41,173 nt of DNA. Origin: Cytophagales bacterium (GTDB lineage Bacteria > Bacteroidota > Bacteroidia > Cytophagales > MED-G16). The notes below the pieces were generated by a model, which did not search any database, was not told the origin of the DNA, and was given only the letters and a program-made list of their open reading frames with translations. Made by a program: the position numbers and the translations under genes. The first letter of the stretch is position 1; each line of letters begins with the position of its first letter. Below, piece by piece: positions 7,966 to 16,852 of this stretch. The DNA lies in the NCBI GenBank assembly GCA_029940715.1, contig JAPYTU010000002.1:1-41173 (forward strand), read 5' to 3'.

Positions 7966-8559
7966 ATGGGAATCATAAAAACAATTTATCCAAATAAAAA
8001 TTCTATAGTTATTATATGGAAAATAAATGAGTCATTATCTGCATTACAAAACATGACAAAAGAAAAATCAAAAATTAAAAATCTTAATAAACAAAAAGAA
8101 TTTTATGCCTCTCGAATATTAATTGAAAATTTATGTAAATCATTTAATATTAGATATTATGGTATAATAAAAAACGATTCTGGAAAACCGTACCTCAAAA
8201 ATAGAACTGAAAATATTTCTATATCACACTCATTTCCTTATGTAGCAGGAATACTAAATGAAGAAAAAAAATGTGGTATTGATATAGAAAAAATTCAAAA
8301 AAAAATTTTAAAAATTAATCATAAATTTTTAAGCAAATCAGAATTAAATAAAGTAAAAAAAAATACTAAAAAAAATACAATCTATTGGACTGCAAAAGAA
8401 TCATTATATAAACTTAAAGGTGAATTTCTAAGCTTTAAAAATGATATAAAAATTATAGAATTAAAAAATTCATTTAATATTTATGGAAAAATATTATCAA
8501 AAAAAATCCTATTAAATGTTGAAGAAATTGATGGTTATATTATTACCTATACTAATTGA
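7966..8559 (+). CDS. 4'-phosphopantetheinyl transferase family protein
   Basis: Transfers the phosphopantetheine arm of coenzyme A to a carrier-protein serine. It is 197 residues, a size typical of compact Sfp-type enzymes. Motifs in order are GKPYL (73-77), ISHS (86-89), GIDIE (104-108, Mg2+-binding D106 and E108) and WTAKESLYK (141-149). The carrier protein it serves is not in the window. It may be the holo-ACP synthase of fatty acid synthesis, because many Bacteroidota lack a separate AcpS, but this is inference. Its 3' end overlaps the convergent mlaD-like gene by eight bases. Confidence 0.92.
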   Translation: MGIIKTIYPNKNSIVIIWKINESLSALQNMTKEKSKIKNLNKQKEFYASRILIENLCKSFNIRYYGIIKNDSGKPYLKNRTENISISHSFPYVAGILNEEKKCGIDIEKIQKKILKINHKFLSKSELNKVKKNTKKNTIYWTAKESLYKLKGEFLSFKNDIKIIELKNSFNIYGKILSKKILLNVEEIDGYIITYTN

Positions 8560-9502
8560 TTTTCTTTTGTTTTTTTAAATCTCTTTCGATTTTCTTTCTA
8601 CTCTTACCTAATGGAGCAAAAAAATGTTTTGGATTTTCATTAATATGAAAAAGTAATTTATCAAGATCAAATGCAGTTTTATTAAGATTATTATATAAAG
8701 AATCATCAGCCAATAACTTTGATAAAGTACCTTTTCCAGAATCTATATCATCAAAAACATCATTAATTGAAGTTATCAAGATATCAATTTGATCAAATGT
8801 ATTTTCAAAATCTACACTATTTAATTTATTAACGATTGTTTGAGCGCCATCTAATAATGGATCTATTTTTTCAATTTTTTCAGATAAATCTTTAGACAAA
8901 TCATTGAGATTATTTAGAGTATTAGTTATCGTACTTTTATTAGATTCTATTAATTCATTGGAATTTGTTAAAACATCATTCAAGTTTTCTAAAGTATTTG
9001 AAATCATATCTCCACTTCCTTTAAGACTAAAAAGTAAATCATTTAATCTACTTATAGTTATACTTATATTATCTGTTATTGGAGTAGCTTTTTCTAAAAG
9101 TTCAGAAAGTCCTCTATCAACTTCTGCAATTATTGTGTCTCCTTCATTTAGAGGGTTTAATACATCATGAATAGATAAAATTATAGCTTTACTTCCTAAA
9201 AAATCATTGCTACTTAAAGTGGCAACACTAGATTTATAAATAATCAAATCTTCATCAATATCCATAGTAACTAATATCTTATTATTTTGACTTTGAAGTA
9301 TTTTTATATTACTAACTCTTCCGACTGAATATCCATTTACAATTACTGGATTAGCTACAACTAAACCATCAACATTATTATATACAGCATAATATTGCTT
9401 TACAGGAGAAAAAAAATCAATTCCTTTTAAAAAATTTGATCCTAAATAAAATAATACAAGACCAACAAGGCCAATTATTCCAACTTTAATTTCTTTATTC
9501 AT
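8552..9502 (-). CDS. MCE/MlaD-domain lipid-transport protein
   Basis: Inner-membrane-anchored periplasmic protein of 316 residues. A single N-terminal membrane helix (VGIIGLVGLVLFYLGSNFL, about 7-25) is followed by one MCE domain, about residues 37-115, containing VDGLVVANPVIVNGYSVGRV. A long helical region rich in Asn, Leu and Ser with heptad-like spacing follows, and the C-terminus is basic (GKSRKKIERDLKKQKK). MCE proteins form rings that carry phospholipids between membranes. No MlaE permease or MlaF ATPase lies nearby, so its partners are elsewhere. It follows the amidase gene by 13 bases and is probably cotranscribed with it. Confidence 0.9.
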   Translation of the reverse strand: MNKEIKVGIIGLVGLVLFYLGSNFLKGIDFFSPVKQYYAVYNNVDGLVVANPVIVNGYSVGRVSNIKILQSQNNKILVTMDIDEDLIIYKSSVATLSSNDFLGSKAIILSIHDVLNPLNEGDTIIAEVDRGLSELLEKATPITDNISITISRLNDLLFSLKGSGDMISNTLENLNDVLTNSNELIESNKSTITNTLNNLNDLSKDLSEKIEKIDPLLDGAQTIVNKLNSVDFENTFDQIDILITSINDVFDDIDSGKGTLSKLLADDSLYNNLNKTAFDLDKLLFHINENPKHFFAPLGKSRKKIERDLKKQKKIN

Positions 9503-9515
9503 AGAACAAATCTAA

Positions 9516-10295
9516 TTAATTTGACTCTAAATAGTTCTTATAGTCCCTGATTGCTCTAAATATAGCTGATGCAATATACACTTGATGGGTTTTGTTATTC
9601 AACTTCTTTTCTTCCTCTAAATTAGTTATATAACCCGTTTCAATTAATATGCTTGGCATAGTAGTATTCCATAATACTTGAAAGACATCTTGCTTAACAC
9701 CTCTTGACCTAATTCCTACTCTTTTTGAAAACTGATCCTCAATTAAATTTGCTAAAATTGTACTGTTATCAATCTTTGCTTTTTGAGTTAAACTCAACAA
9801 CATAACAGATTCTGATGAGTTTGGATTAAAATCTTTATATGTTTCTTTAAAATTTTCTTCAAGAAAAATTGAAGAATTTTCTCTTTTTGCAACATTAAAG
9901 TTTGCATTAGATTTACTTAAACCCATAAGAAAAGTTGTAGAACCATTTACAGAAGTATCTGAAAATGAATCACAATGAATTGAAATAAATAAATCCGCAT
10001 CATTTTTATTTGCTATTTCAGCTCTTTTATATAGAGAAGGAAAGCTATCATCATTTCTAGTATATATTATTTTTATACCGGGTAAATTTTCTTTAATTAT
10101 TCTACCTAATTCTAAAGAAATAGGTAAAGTTATATTTTTTTCATATGATTTTTTTCCTATTGAACCAGGGTCTTTTCCACCATGCCCAGGATCAATAACT
10201 ATAGTTTTTAACTTATACTGTGAATAGCAATTAGAGTTAAAAGAAGTTAAAAAGAGTGTAAAAACTAATAAAATGAATGTATTAAAATATCTCAT
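9516..10295 (-). CDS. N-acetylmuramoyl-L-alanine amidase (AmiC-like)
   Basis: Secreted zinc hydrolase that cuts the bond between N-acetylmuramic acid and the stem peptide, used in cell separation and wall turnover. It is 259 residues with a signal peptide over the first 25. The Amidase_3 fold shows IDPGHGGKDPG (Zn ligand H38), YEKNITL (E52), SIHCDS (H107) and ILIETGY (catalytic E219). A 40-residue insertion around 120-165 is visible, as in E. coli AmiC-type enzymes, where a similar helix occludes the active site. There is no separate wall-binding domain. It is divergent from lptD across 78 bases and upstream of the MCE gene. Confidence 0.95.
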   Translation of the reverse strand: MRYFNTFILLVFTLFLTSFNSNCYSQYKLKTIVIDPGHGGKDPGSIGKKSYEKNITLPISLELGRIIKENLPGIKIIYTRNDDSFPSLYKRAEIANKNDADLFISIHCDSFSDTSVNGSTTFLMGLSKSNANFNVAKRENSSIFLEENFKETYKDFNPNSSESVMLLSLTQKAKIDNSTILANLIEDQFSKRVGIRSRGVKQDVFQVLWNTTMPSILIETGYITNLEEEKKLNNKTHQVYIASAIFRAIRDYKNYLESN

Positions 10296-10321
10296 TTTTT
10301 AATAATTAACATTATTGAAGA

Positions 10322-10329
10322 TAAATTTG
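10322..10329 (+). promoter_or_regulatory. Possible -7 element for lptD
   Basis: TAAATTTG matches TAnnTTTG and lies 44 bases before the TTG start of lptD, a sensible position. A TTG at the -33 distance is missing, so this is only a half-site. Confidence 0.35.
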
Positions 10330-10373
10330 CATTAGATTTTAAAATTATTAAAAAAAATAATAAATTAATAAAA

Positions 10374-13004
10374 TTGAAATATATCATTACATATTTTCTT
10401 TTTTTATTTCCAATCTTAACATTTGGTCAAACTAAGAATAATTCCACAACCATTATTAATGAATCTGATACAATTTCAAAACAATTAGATTCACTAAAAT
10501 CCGATAGTGAAATCGAAACTACTATCAATTATAATGCTAAAGACTCAATTTATTATGATTTAAAGACCCAAATAATAAAATTATATGGCAATTCTAGTAT
10601 TGATTATGGCAATATCAATTTAAAAGCTCATAAAATTATGATTGATTGGAATAAGCAAACTCTCGATGCTAACTTCATGAGAGATTCAACTGGTTTAAAA
10701 ATAGGAAAACCCATTTTTACAGAAAATAACCAATCTTATGAAACAGATAAAATAACATACAATTTTAATTCTAAAAAAGCGATAATATCAGGTATAGTTA
10801 CTCAACTTGACGATGCCTATATGCAAGGTAAAAAAGTTAAAAAAAATGAATTAGATGAATTATATATTCATGATGCAAAATATACTACTTGTAACTTAGC
10901 AGATCCACATTTTCACATTGCAACAAAAAAATTAAAAGTTATTCCTGGAAAAAAAGTTATATCCGGACCATTTCATTTAAAATTTGGAAATGTGCCAACT
11001 CCATTAGGATTTATATTTGGTATGTTTCCACAACCAAAAGAAACAGTTTCTGGAATCATAATGCCTAGCTACGGAGAAGAAAAAAGAAGAGGCTTTTACC
11101 TTAGAGAAGGAGGTTATTATTTTGCAGTAAGTGATTATTTTGATTTAAGATTAACTGGAGATATTTTTTCAAAAGGAAGTTATGGTACTACGATTGCAAC
11201 AAATTACAAAAAAAGATATGCATATAATGGAAGTCTTAAATTTAATTATAATAAATCAAAAACTGGTGAAATAGAAAGTCCTTTTGAATCAAATGATTTT
11301 TCATTTTCTTGGACACATACTCCCAGTTCAAAAGGTAGATCAAGTAGATTTTCATCTTCTGTAAACTTTCAAACAAACTCATACAATCAAAATAAAAATT
11401 TAGTACAATCGAATTTCAATCAAAGTATAAATGCTCAATTCAATTCTAGCATCTCATACTCTAAAACATTTAAGGGATCCCCATTTAACATCTCCACAAA
11501 CTTGAGACACTCTCAAAATGTTCAAAATAAAAAGGTTAATTTAACTCTACCAGACCTAAGCTATAATATGAGCAGAATTTATCCCTTTAAAAATATGGGG
11601 AAATTGGGAAAAACAGCTCTTGGAAAAATTAGCATAAGCCATAGATTTACTGGTAAAATTGAGTTAACTAACGGTTCTTCTTCTAGTTCTTTAAACTCAA
11701 TCAATGTTATAAACTCATCAGACTCATTTAACAAACAAGTAGATTTTAATATGCAAAATATTAATACAATAATTGATAGATCAAAAATTGGAGGAAAACA
11801 TACAATACCGATTTCTACATCTTTTAATATTTTAAAATTTTTTACTGTTAGCCCAAGTATTAATTATAATGAAATATGGTACCTTAAAAAATTAAATTAT
11901 ACATATAATGAGGTTGAAAATGGTATAGAAATTGATACTACAAACAGTTTTTCAAGAGCATGGTCTTATAACACTGCACTATCTTTGTCCACAAGAATAT
12001 ATGGTACTGTTTTCTTTAAAAAAGGAAAAATTAAAGCTATAAGACATGTAATAACCCCTGAGATATCTCTGACTTACAGTCCAGATTTTACTCAAAAAAA
12101 ATATGGATATTATGAAAATATTCAAATAAATAATGAAGGAGAAACAAGACTTCTTAGCAAATATGAAAATTTTCTATATGGTAGTCCTAGAATTGGAAGT
12201 TCAGCATCTATAAATTTTTATATAGGAAATAATTTAGAAATGAAAGTTATAGATGAAAACGATACAATTTCAGGAACAAAAAAGATTAAAATCTTTGAAA
12301 ATTTATCCTTTTCAGGAAATTATAATTTTTTAGCTGATTCTTTTCAACTAAGTCCTATTAGGTTTAATACAAGAACTTCATTTTTTAAAAGATTAATCAA
12401 TGTAAGTCTAAGTGGAACTATAGATCCTTATGCTTATAAGCTTGATAGTATCAGTGAAACAAATCAAATATATCAGAGAAGGATTAATAAACTGGCAATA
12501 AAGAATAATCAAGGTTTAGGTTCATTAGCATTTATTAATATGGCACTTGGTATGAGATTTTCTGCTAAAGACTTTCAATCTCCTGAAGAAGAGGATGAAA
12601 AAGAATCTAGATTTGGCACTAGACGAGAAATTAATTACATAAATTCTAATATAGCTGAATACGTAGATTTTAATGTTCCTTGGTCAATAAATGCGAGTTA
12701 TAACCTTAATAGAAGAAAAACAGGTTATAATAATCCAATAATAACTCAAACAATTACCATGTCAGGTGATATAAGCATATCAGAAAAAACAAAAATATCA
12801 ATGAGATCAGGATATGATTTTAAAAATAAAATGTTAACACAAACCAGTATTAATGCAACAAGAGACCTTCATTGTTGGAGAATACGTTTTAATTGGGTTC
12901 CCTTTGGTAGATTTCAATCTTATAATTTAAGTATCAGTGCAGTATCAGCTCTTCTACAAGACTTGAAATTAGAAAAAAGAAGTAGGTTCTTTGATAATCT
13001 CTAA
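10374..13004 (+). CDS. lptD: LptD-like LPS-assembly outer membrane protein
   Basis: Outer-membrane beta-barrel predicted to insert lipopolysaccharide into the outer leaflet. It has 876 residues. A signal peptide (residues 1-18, cut after FG) is followed by an OstA/LptA-like periplasmic part with repeated short strands (about 50-170, including YYDLKTQIIKLYGNSSIDYG), then a long barrel with alternating aromatic strands and the LHCWRIRFNWVPFG block near the C-terminus, as in the Bacteroidota LptD family. The start is TTG. The signal peptide begins exactly there and no in-frame ATG exists nearby. The whole chain has only two cysteines, C173 and C834. Its stop shares bases with the convergent lysS stop. 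Confidence 0.88.
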   Translation: MKYIITYFLFLFPILTFGQTKNNSTTIINESDTISKQLDSLKSDSEIETTINYNAKDSIYYDLKTQIIKLYGNSSIDYGNINLKAHKIMIDWNKQTLDANFMRDSTGLKIGKPIFTENNQSYETDKITYNFNSKKAIISGIVTQLDDAYMQGKKVKKNELDELYIHDAKYTTCNLADPHFHIATKKLKVIPGKKVISGPFHLKFGNVPTPLGFIFGMFPQPKETVSGIIMPSYGEEKRRGFYLREGGYYFAVSDYFDLRLTGDIFSKGSYGTTIATNYKKRYAYNGSLKFNYNKSKTGEIESPFESNDFSFSWTHTPSSKGRSSRFSSSVNFQTNSYNQNKNLVQSNFNQSINAQFNSSISYSKTFKGSPFNISTNLRHSQNVQNKKVNLTLPDLSYNMSRIYPFKNMGKLGKTALGKISISHRFTGKIELTNGSSSSSLNSINVINSSDSFNKQVDFNMQNINTIIDRSKIGGKHTIPISTSFNILKFFTVSPSINYNEIWYLKKLNYTYNEVENGIEIDTTNSFSRAWSYNTALSLSTRIYGTVFFKKGKIKAIRHVITPEISLTYSPDFTQKKYGYYENIQINNEGETRLLSKYENFLYGSPRIGSSASINFYIGNNLEMKVIDENDTISGTKKIKIFENLSFSGNYNFLADSFQLSPIRFNTRTSFFKRLINVSLSGTIDPYAYKLDSISETNQIYQRRINKLAIKNNQGLGSLAFINMALGMRFSAKDFQSPEEEDEKESRFGTRREINYINSNIAEYVDFNVPWSINASYNLNRRKTGYNNPIITQTITMSGDISISEKTKISMRSGYDFKNKMLTQTSINATRDLHCWRIRFNWVPFGRFQSYNLSISAVSALLQDLKLEKRSRFFDNL

Positions 13005-14521
13005 TTATTTTCTGGTTTCATTTGAGGAAAAAATAAAACGTCCTGAATTGAATCAGAATTAGTTAATATCATAGTTAATCTATCTATACCAATTCCTATT
13101 CCGGCTGTAGGAGGCATCCCATATTCTAATGCAGTAAGGTAATCTTCATCTAATACCATTGCCTCATCATCTCCTAAATTACCTAGTTTTACTTGATATT
13201 CAAATCTTTTTCTTTGATCAAGTGGATCATTTAATTCAGAAAAAGCATTACAAATTTCTTTACCGTTACAGATTAATTCAAATCTTTCGACTAAACCTTC
13301 TTCAGAACGATGTTTTTTTGCTAAAGGTGACATCTCTATAGGATAATCAGTTATAAAAGTAGGTTGAATTAAATTAGGTTCACATTTTACACCAAATATT
13401 TCATCAATAATTTTACCCTTTCCCATACTTTTATCAACTTTAATTGTAAATTTTTTACAAACTTTAATTAATTCTTTCACATCCATTGTTGATACATCAA
13501 TTCCTGTAAATTTCTTAATCACACCATACATAGTATATCTCTTCCATGGTGTCTTAAAATTTATTTTATTTCCAGAACATATAATTGTAGAACTATCATT
13601 TATTTTTAAAATAATTCTATTAAACATACCTTCAACAAAATCCATCATCCACAAATAATCTTTATAGGCAACATAAAACTCGCATTGAGTAAATTCAGGA
13701 TTATGAAATCTAGACATTCCCTCATTTCTAAAATCTTTTCCAAATTCAAAAACACCATCAAAACCTCCGACAATAAGTCTTTTTAAATATAATTCATTAG
13801 CTATTCTCAAAAAAAGAGGTATATCCAAACTATTATGATATGTTTTAAATGGTCTAGCAGATGCGCCACCATAGATAGGTTGTAAAATTGGAGTTTCAAC
13901 TTCTAAATAATTATTCTCATTTAAAATATTTCTTATTTCATTAATTATTTTAGACCTTTTAATAAAAATATCTTTTGATTCAGGATTTACTATTAAATCC
14001 ACATATCTTCTTCGATACCTTAACTCTTTATTACTAAATGCATCATAAGTTGTTTTATCACCTTTATCATCAGTAACTTCTTTTACTACAGGTAAGGGCC
14101 TAATTGATTTAGACAATATTTTTAAATCGGTAACATGAATAGTTATTTCTCCCATCTTTGTAAGAAAAACATACCCTTCAATACCTATTATGTCTCCAAG
14201 ATCTAACTTCTTTTTAAATAATGTATTATATAAAGTTTTATCCTCAGAAGGACATATATCATCTCTTCGAACATAAATCTGAATTCTACCCTTAGAATCT
14301 TGAATCTCTGCAAATGAAGCAGATCCCATTATTCTCCTTGACATCAATCTACCAGCAATTGTAACCTCATTAAAATTTGATTTTTTTTCATCAAAATTAT
14401 TTTTAATTTCTTCTGATGATGAATTAATAACAAATATTTCTGAAGGGTATGGGTTTAAACCTAATTGAATAATATCTTCTAGAGATTGCCTTCTTTGATG
14501 TTCTTGTTCACTTATGCTCAT
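13001..14521 (-). CDS. lysS: Lysyl-tRNA synthetase, class II
   Basis: Charges tRNA-Lys with lysine in the cytoplasm. It is 506 residues, a normal bacterial LysS length. An N-terminal OB-fold anticodon-binding domain (about 55-140) contains TIAGRLMSRRIMGSASFAEI. The class II catalytic core follows: motif 1 near ETPILQPIYGGASARPF, motif 2 FRNEGMSRFHNPEFTQ (264-279) and motif 3 GIGIGIDRL (474-482). It starts four bases after the proline dehydrogenase stop, so the two are probably one transcript. The 3' end overlaps lptD by four bases. Confidence 0.97.
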   Translation of the reverse strand: MSISEQEHQRRQSLEDIIQLGLNPYPSEIFVINSSSEEIKNNFDEKKSNFNEVTIAGRLMSRRIMGSASFAEIQDSKGRIQIYVRRDDICPSEDKTLYNTLFKKKLDLGDIIGIEGYVFLTKMGEITIHVTDLKILSKSIRPLPVVKEVTDDKGDKTTYDAFSNKELRYRRRYVDLIVNPESKDIFIKRSKIINEIRNILNENNYLEVETPILQPIYGGASARPFKTYHNSLDIPLFLRIANELYLKRLIVGGFDGVFEFGKDFRNEGMSRFHNPEFTQCEFYVAYKDYLWMMDFVEGMFNRIILKINDSSTIICSGNKINFKTPWKRYTMYGVIKKFTGIDVSTMDVKELIKVCKKFTIKVDKSMGKGKIIDEIFGVKCEPNLIQPTFITDYPIEMSPLAKKHRSEEGLVERFELICNGKEICNAFSELNDPLDQRKRFEYQVKLGNLGDDEAMVLDEDYLTALEYGMPPTAGIGIGIDRLTMILTNSDSIQDVLFFPQMKPENN

Positions 14522-14525
14522 GGTA

Positions 14526-15701
14526 TTAATTTAAATCTTTTCTTCTATTTATTTCATTTTTTATCAAAGTATATTGCCTGTTACTTTGACCTTTCACAGA
14601 ACTATTCTCATTAGCTCTACGAATCAAATATGGTATAGTTTTCTCAATAGGACCAAATGGAATTAATTTAATTACATTATAACCCAAATTGGCTAATGTA
14701 AAAGAAATATTATCACTCATTCCATAAAGCTGAGAAAACCAAACTCTTTCATCATTTTTAGAAAGTTTTTTACTATTTAAAAGTTCGATTAATTTAATAC
14801 AAGATTTTTCATTATGACTACCTATCCAAAGAGATATATAATCTATTTTGTTAATACAATATTCAACAGAATTATCAAATTCATTGTCAGTCTCTTTTTT
14901 AGAAACATGAATAGGGCTAGAATAATTAAATTCCTTAGCTCTCGATCTTTCTTTTTCCATATATGCTCCTCTGACTAATTTCACTCCAAACTTATAATTA
15001 TTGCTAAGAGAAATTTTATAATTCTCTTCTATATTTTTAAGAGTATCAATTTTATAACATTGATAGGTTAAAAATATATTAACAGTTTTTATATTATATT
15101 TTTTCATCAAATTAAAAGCCGTATCATCAATAGCTTTTTGAATCCAACTTTCTTCTGCATCAATTAAAATCTTAACATTATTATTTATTGCACATTCACA
15201 CAATTCATTAACCCTGTGATAAAAATTTTTATATTCAAGGCTACTATAAGTCATTTCTCCATTAGAAACCTTTTCTAATGTTTCCAATGATACTAGCCCA
15301 CTACACTTAATTGCTATAAAAGGAAGTTTTAATTGTCCTAAATAATTAATAATTTCAATTGAATCATTTTTATAATTTTCAAATCCTTTAATAGTAGATT
15401 CGCCTTCAACAGAATACTCAGGCATTGCGAAAATATTATACTTCGAAAGTATTTGAAATGTTTTTTTACATTCATCTAATGTTTCTCCACCGCAAAAGTG
15501 ATTAAATATAGTTTTTTTAATCACTTTCTTTAAAGGCAAATGCATTTTTAAAACCAGCATTAAAAAAAAATTTCCTAATTTCGTCAAAAATGAATAATCC
15601 AAAATAGAAAAAAGAAAATAAGCTTTTTTTAGCTCAACATCACTTTTATTAGAAAAGGCCAATTTTGTATTATTAAATAAGTTTTTGTTAGTTTTACTCA
15701 C
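14526..15701 (-). CDS. Proline dehydrogenase
   Basis: FAD enzyme that oxidises proline to pyrroline-5-carboxylate, the first step of proline use as carbon and nitrogen source. It is 391 residues, a stand-alone domain without the P5C dehydrogenase part of PutA. Supporting segments are TIFNHFCGGETLDEC, YSVEGES, the long TIM-barrel body, KLVRGAYMEKERSRA (substrate and flavin contact region), SHNEKS and a C-terminal PYLIRRANENSS matching the Y-x-x-R-R substrate-binding helix. The start is GTG. The first residues (NLFNNTKLAFSNKSDVELKKAYFLF) align with the usual family N-terminus and no nearby ATG would keep them. It is divergent from the DAHP synthase gene across 44 bases. Confidence 0.93.
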   Translation of the reverse strand: MSKTNKNLFNNTKLAFSNKSDVELKKAYFLFSILDYSFLTKLGNFFLMLVLKMHLPLKKVIKKTIFNHFCGGETLDECKKTFQILSKYNIFAMPEYSVEGESTIKGFENYKNDSIEIINYLGQLKLPFIAIKCSGLVSLETLEKVSNGEMTYSSLEYKNFYHRVNELCECAINNNVKILIDAEESWIQKAIDDTAFNLMKKYNIKTVNIFLTYQCYKIDTLKNIEENYKISLSNNYKFGVKLVRGAYMEKERSRAKEFNYSSPIHVSKKETDNEFDNSVEYCINKIDYISLWIGSHNEKSCIKLIELLNSKKLSKNDERVWFSQLYGMSDNISFTLANLGYNVIKLIPFGPIEKTIPYLIRRANENSSVKGQSNRQYTLIKNEINRRKDLN

Positions 15702-15745
15702 TATTGTTTATTCCTTCAGTAGATTTTAGTAAAAATATAATAGAA

Positions 15746-16852
15746 ATGTCCAAAAACTTAAACATTGAGCCGATTAATAACTGGATGAAGATTGAAAAAA
15801 ATCCATTAGTTATCTCTGGGCCTTGTAGCGCAGAAACTTATGATCAATTATTTGAAACATGTAAACAATTAAAATCTTATGGAATTAATCTTATGAGAGC
15901 TGGAGTTTGGAAACCTAGAACTCGACCAGGAAGTTTTGAAGGGAATGGAGAAGAAGCATTAAAATGGATTTCTGAAATTAAAAAAGAGCTTGATATAAAA
16001 TTTACAGTTGAAGTTGCAAACACAAATCATATAGAACTTTCTCTTAAATATGATATAGATATATTATGGATTGGTGCAAGAACTACTGTTAATCCTTTCT
16101 CTGTACAAGAGATTGCTGATGCAATTAAAGGTACAAATACACCAATTTTTATAAAAAATCCTATAAATCCTGATCTTTCACTATGGATGGGGGCTATAGA
16201 AAGAATAAATAAAGTTGGAATTAATAAAATAGGAGCCATCCATAGAGGATTTTCAACTATGGGTAGTTCTAGATACAGATATGCTCCTCTTTGGAATATA
16301 GCAATTGATTTAAAAAGTAATATTCCAGAATTACCTATAATATGTGACCCTTCTCATATATGTGGAAACAGAGAAATGATCCTAGAAACCTCTCAAAAGG
16401 CATTAGATCTTGGTTATGATGGACTAATAATTGAATCCCATATTGATCCTGATAATGCATGGAGTGATGCAAAACAGCAAGTAACTCCAAAAGTTTTATC
16501 TAGTATGATCAAAAAACTAAAAACAAAAAATAAGAATGAGAAAAACAATACATATAAACATCTTTTAAATGAATTAAGAGATCATATTGATGATGTCGAT
16601 AAAGAAATTATTGATGTATTAGCTAAAAGAATTGATTTGGTTGAAAAAATCGGTGAATTTAAAAAAGAACAAGAACTAACTTCATTTCAAGTTAAGAGAT
16701 GGAATGAAATAACCAAATCAAGAATTAATTGGGCAAAAGATAAAAATTTAGATGAAAACTTCATCAAAAATTTATATAAATTAATTCATTTAGCTTCTAT
16801 TGATGCTCAAAATAAAGTAATACATAAGAAGAAGAATAAAATTAAGATATGA
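15746..16852 (+). CDS. DAHP synthase - chorismate mutase fusion
   Basis: Bifunctional enzyme for aromatic amino acids. The N-terminal domain condenses phosphoenolpyruvate and erythrose-4-phosphate to DAHP; the C-terminal AroQ domain converts chorismate to prephenate. It is 368 residues from the ATG at 15746. A TTG 42 bases earlier would run into the divergent gene's start and is rejected. Synthase motifs (type I-beta/KDO8PS-like) are ISGPCSAET (23-31), RAGVWKPRTRPGSFEG (51-66), NPFSVQEIADA, IHRGFS and CDPSHICGNRE (200-210). The mutase domain lies at about 274-360, with LRDHIDDVDKEIIDVLAKRIDLV. Tethering the mutase usually makes the synthase sensitive to prephenate. It leads an operon with aroB and aroA. 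Confidence 0.95.
   Translation: MSKNLNIEPINNWMKIEKNPLVISGPCSAETYDQLFETCKQLKSYGINLMRAGVWKPRTRPGSFEGNGEEALKWISEIKKELDIKFTVEVANTNHIELSLKYDIDILWIGARTTVNPFSVQEIADAIKGTNTPIFIKNPINPDLSLWMGAIERINKVGINKIGAIHRGFSTMGSSRYRYAPLWNIAIDLKSNIPELPIICDPSHICGNREMILETSQKALDLGYDGLIIESHIDPDNAWSDAKQQVTPKVLSSMIKKLKTKNKNEKNNTYKHLLNELRDHIDDVDKEIIDVLAKRIDLVEKIGEFKKEQELTSFQVKRWNEITKSRINWAKDKNLDENFIKNLYKLIHLASIDAQNKVIHKKKNKIKI

Noticed and set aside
15704..15745. Longer N-terminus for DAHP synthase from TTG at 15704
   Set aside because: It would place the start almost on top of the divergent proline dehydrogenase start. The ATG at 15746 begins right at the conserved N-terminal region.
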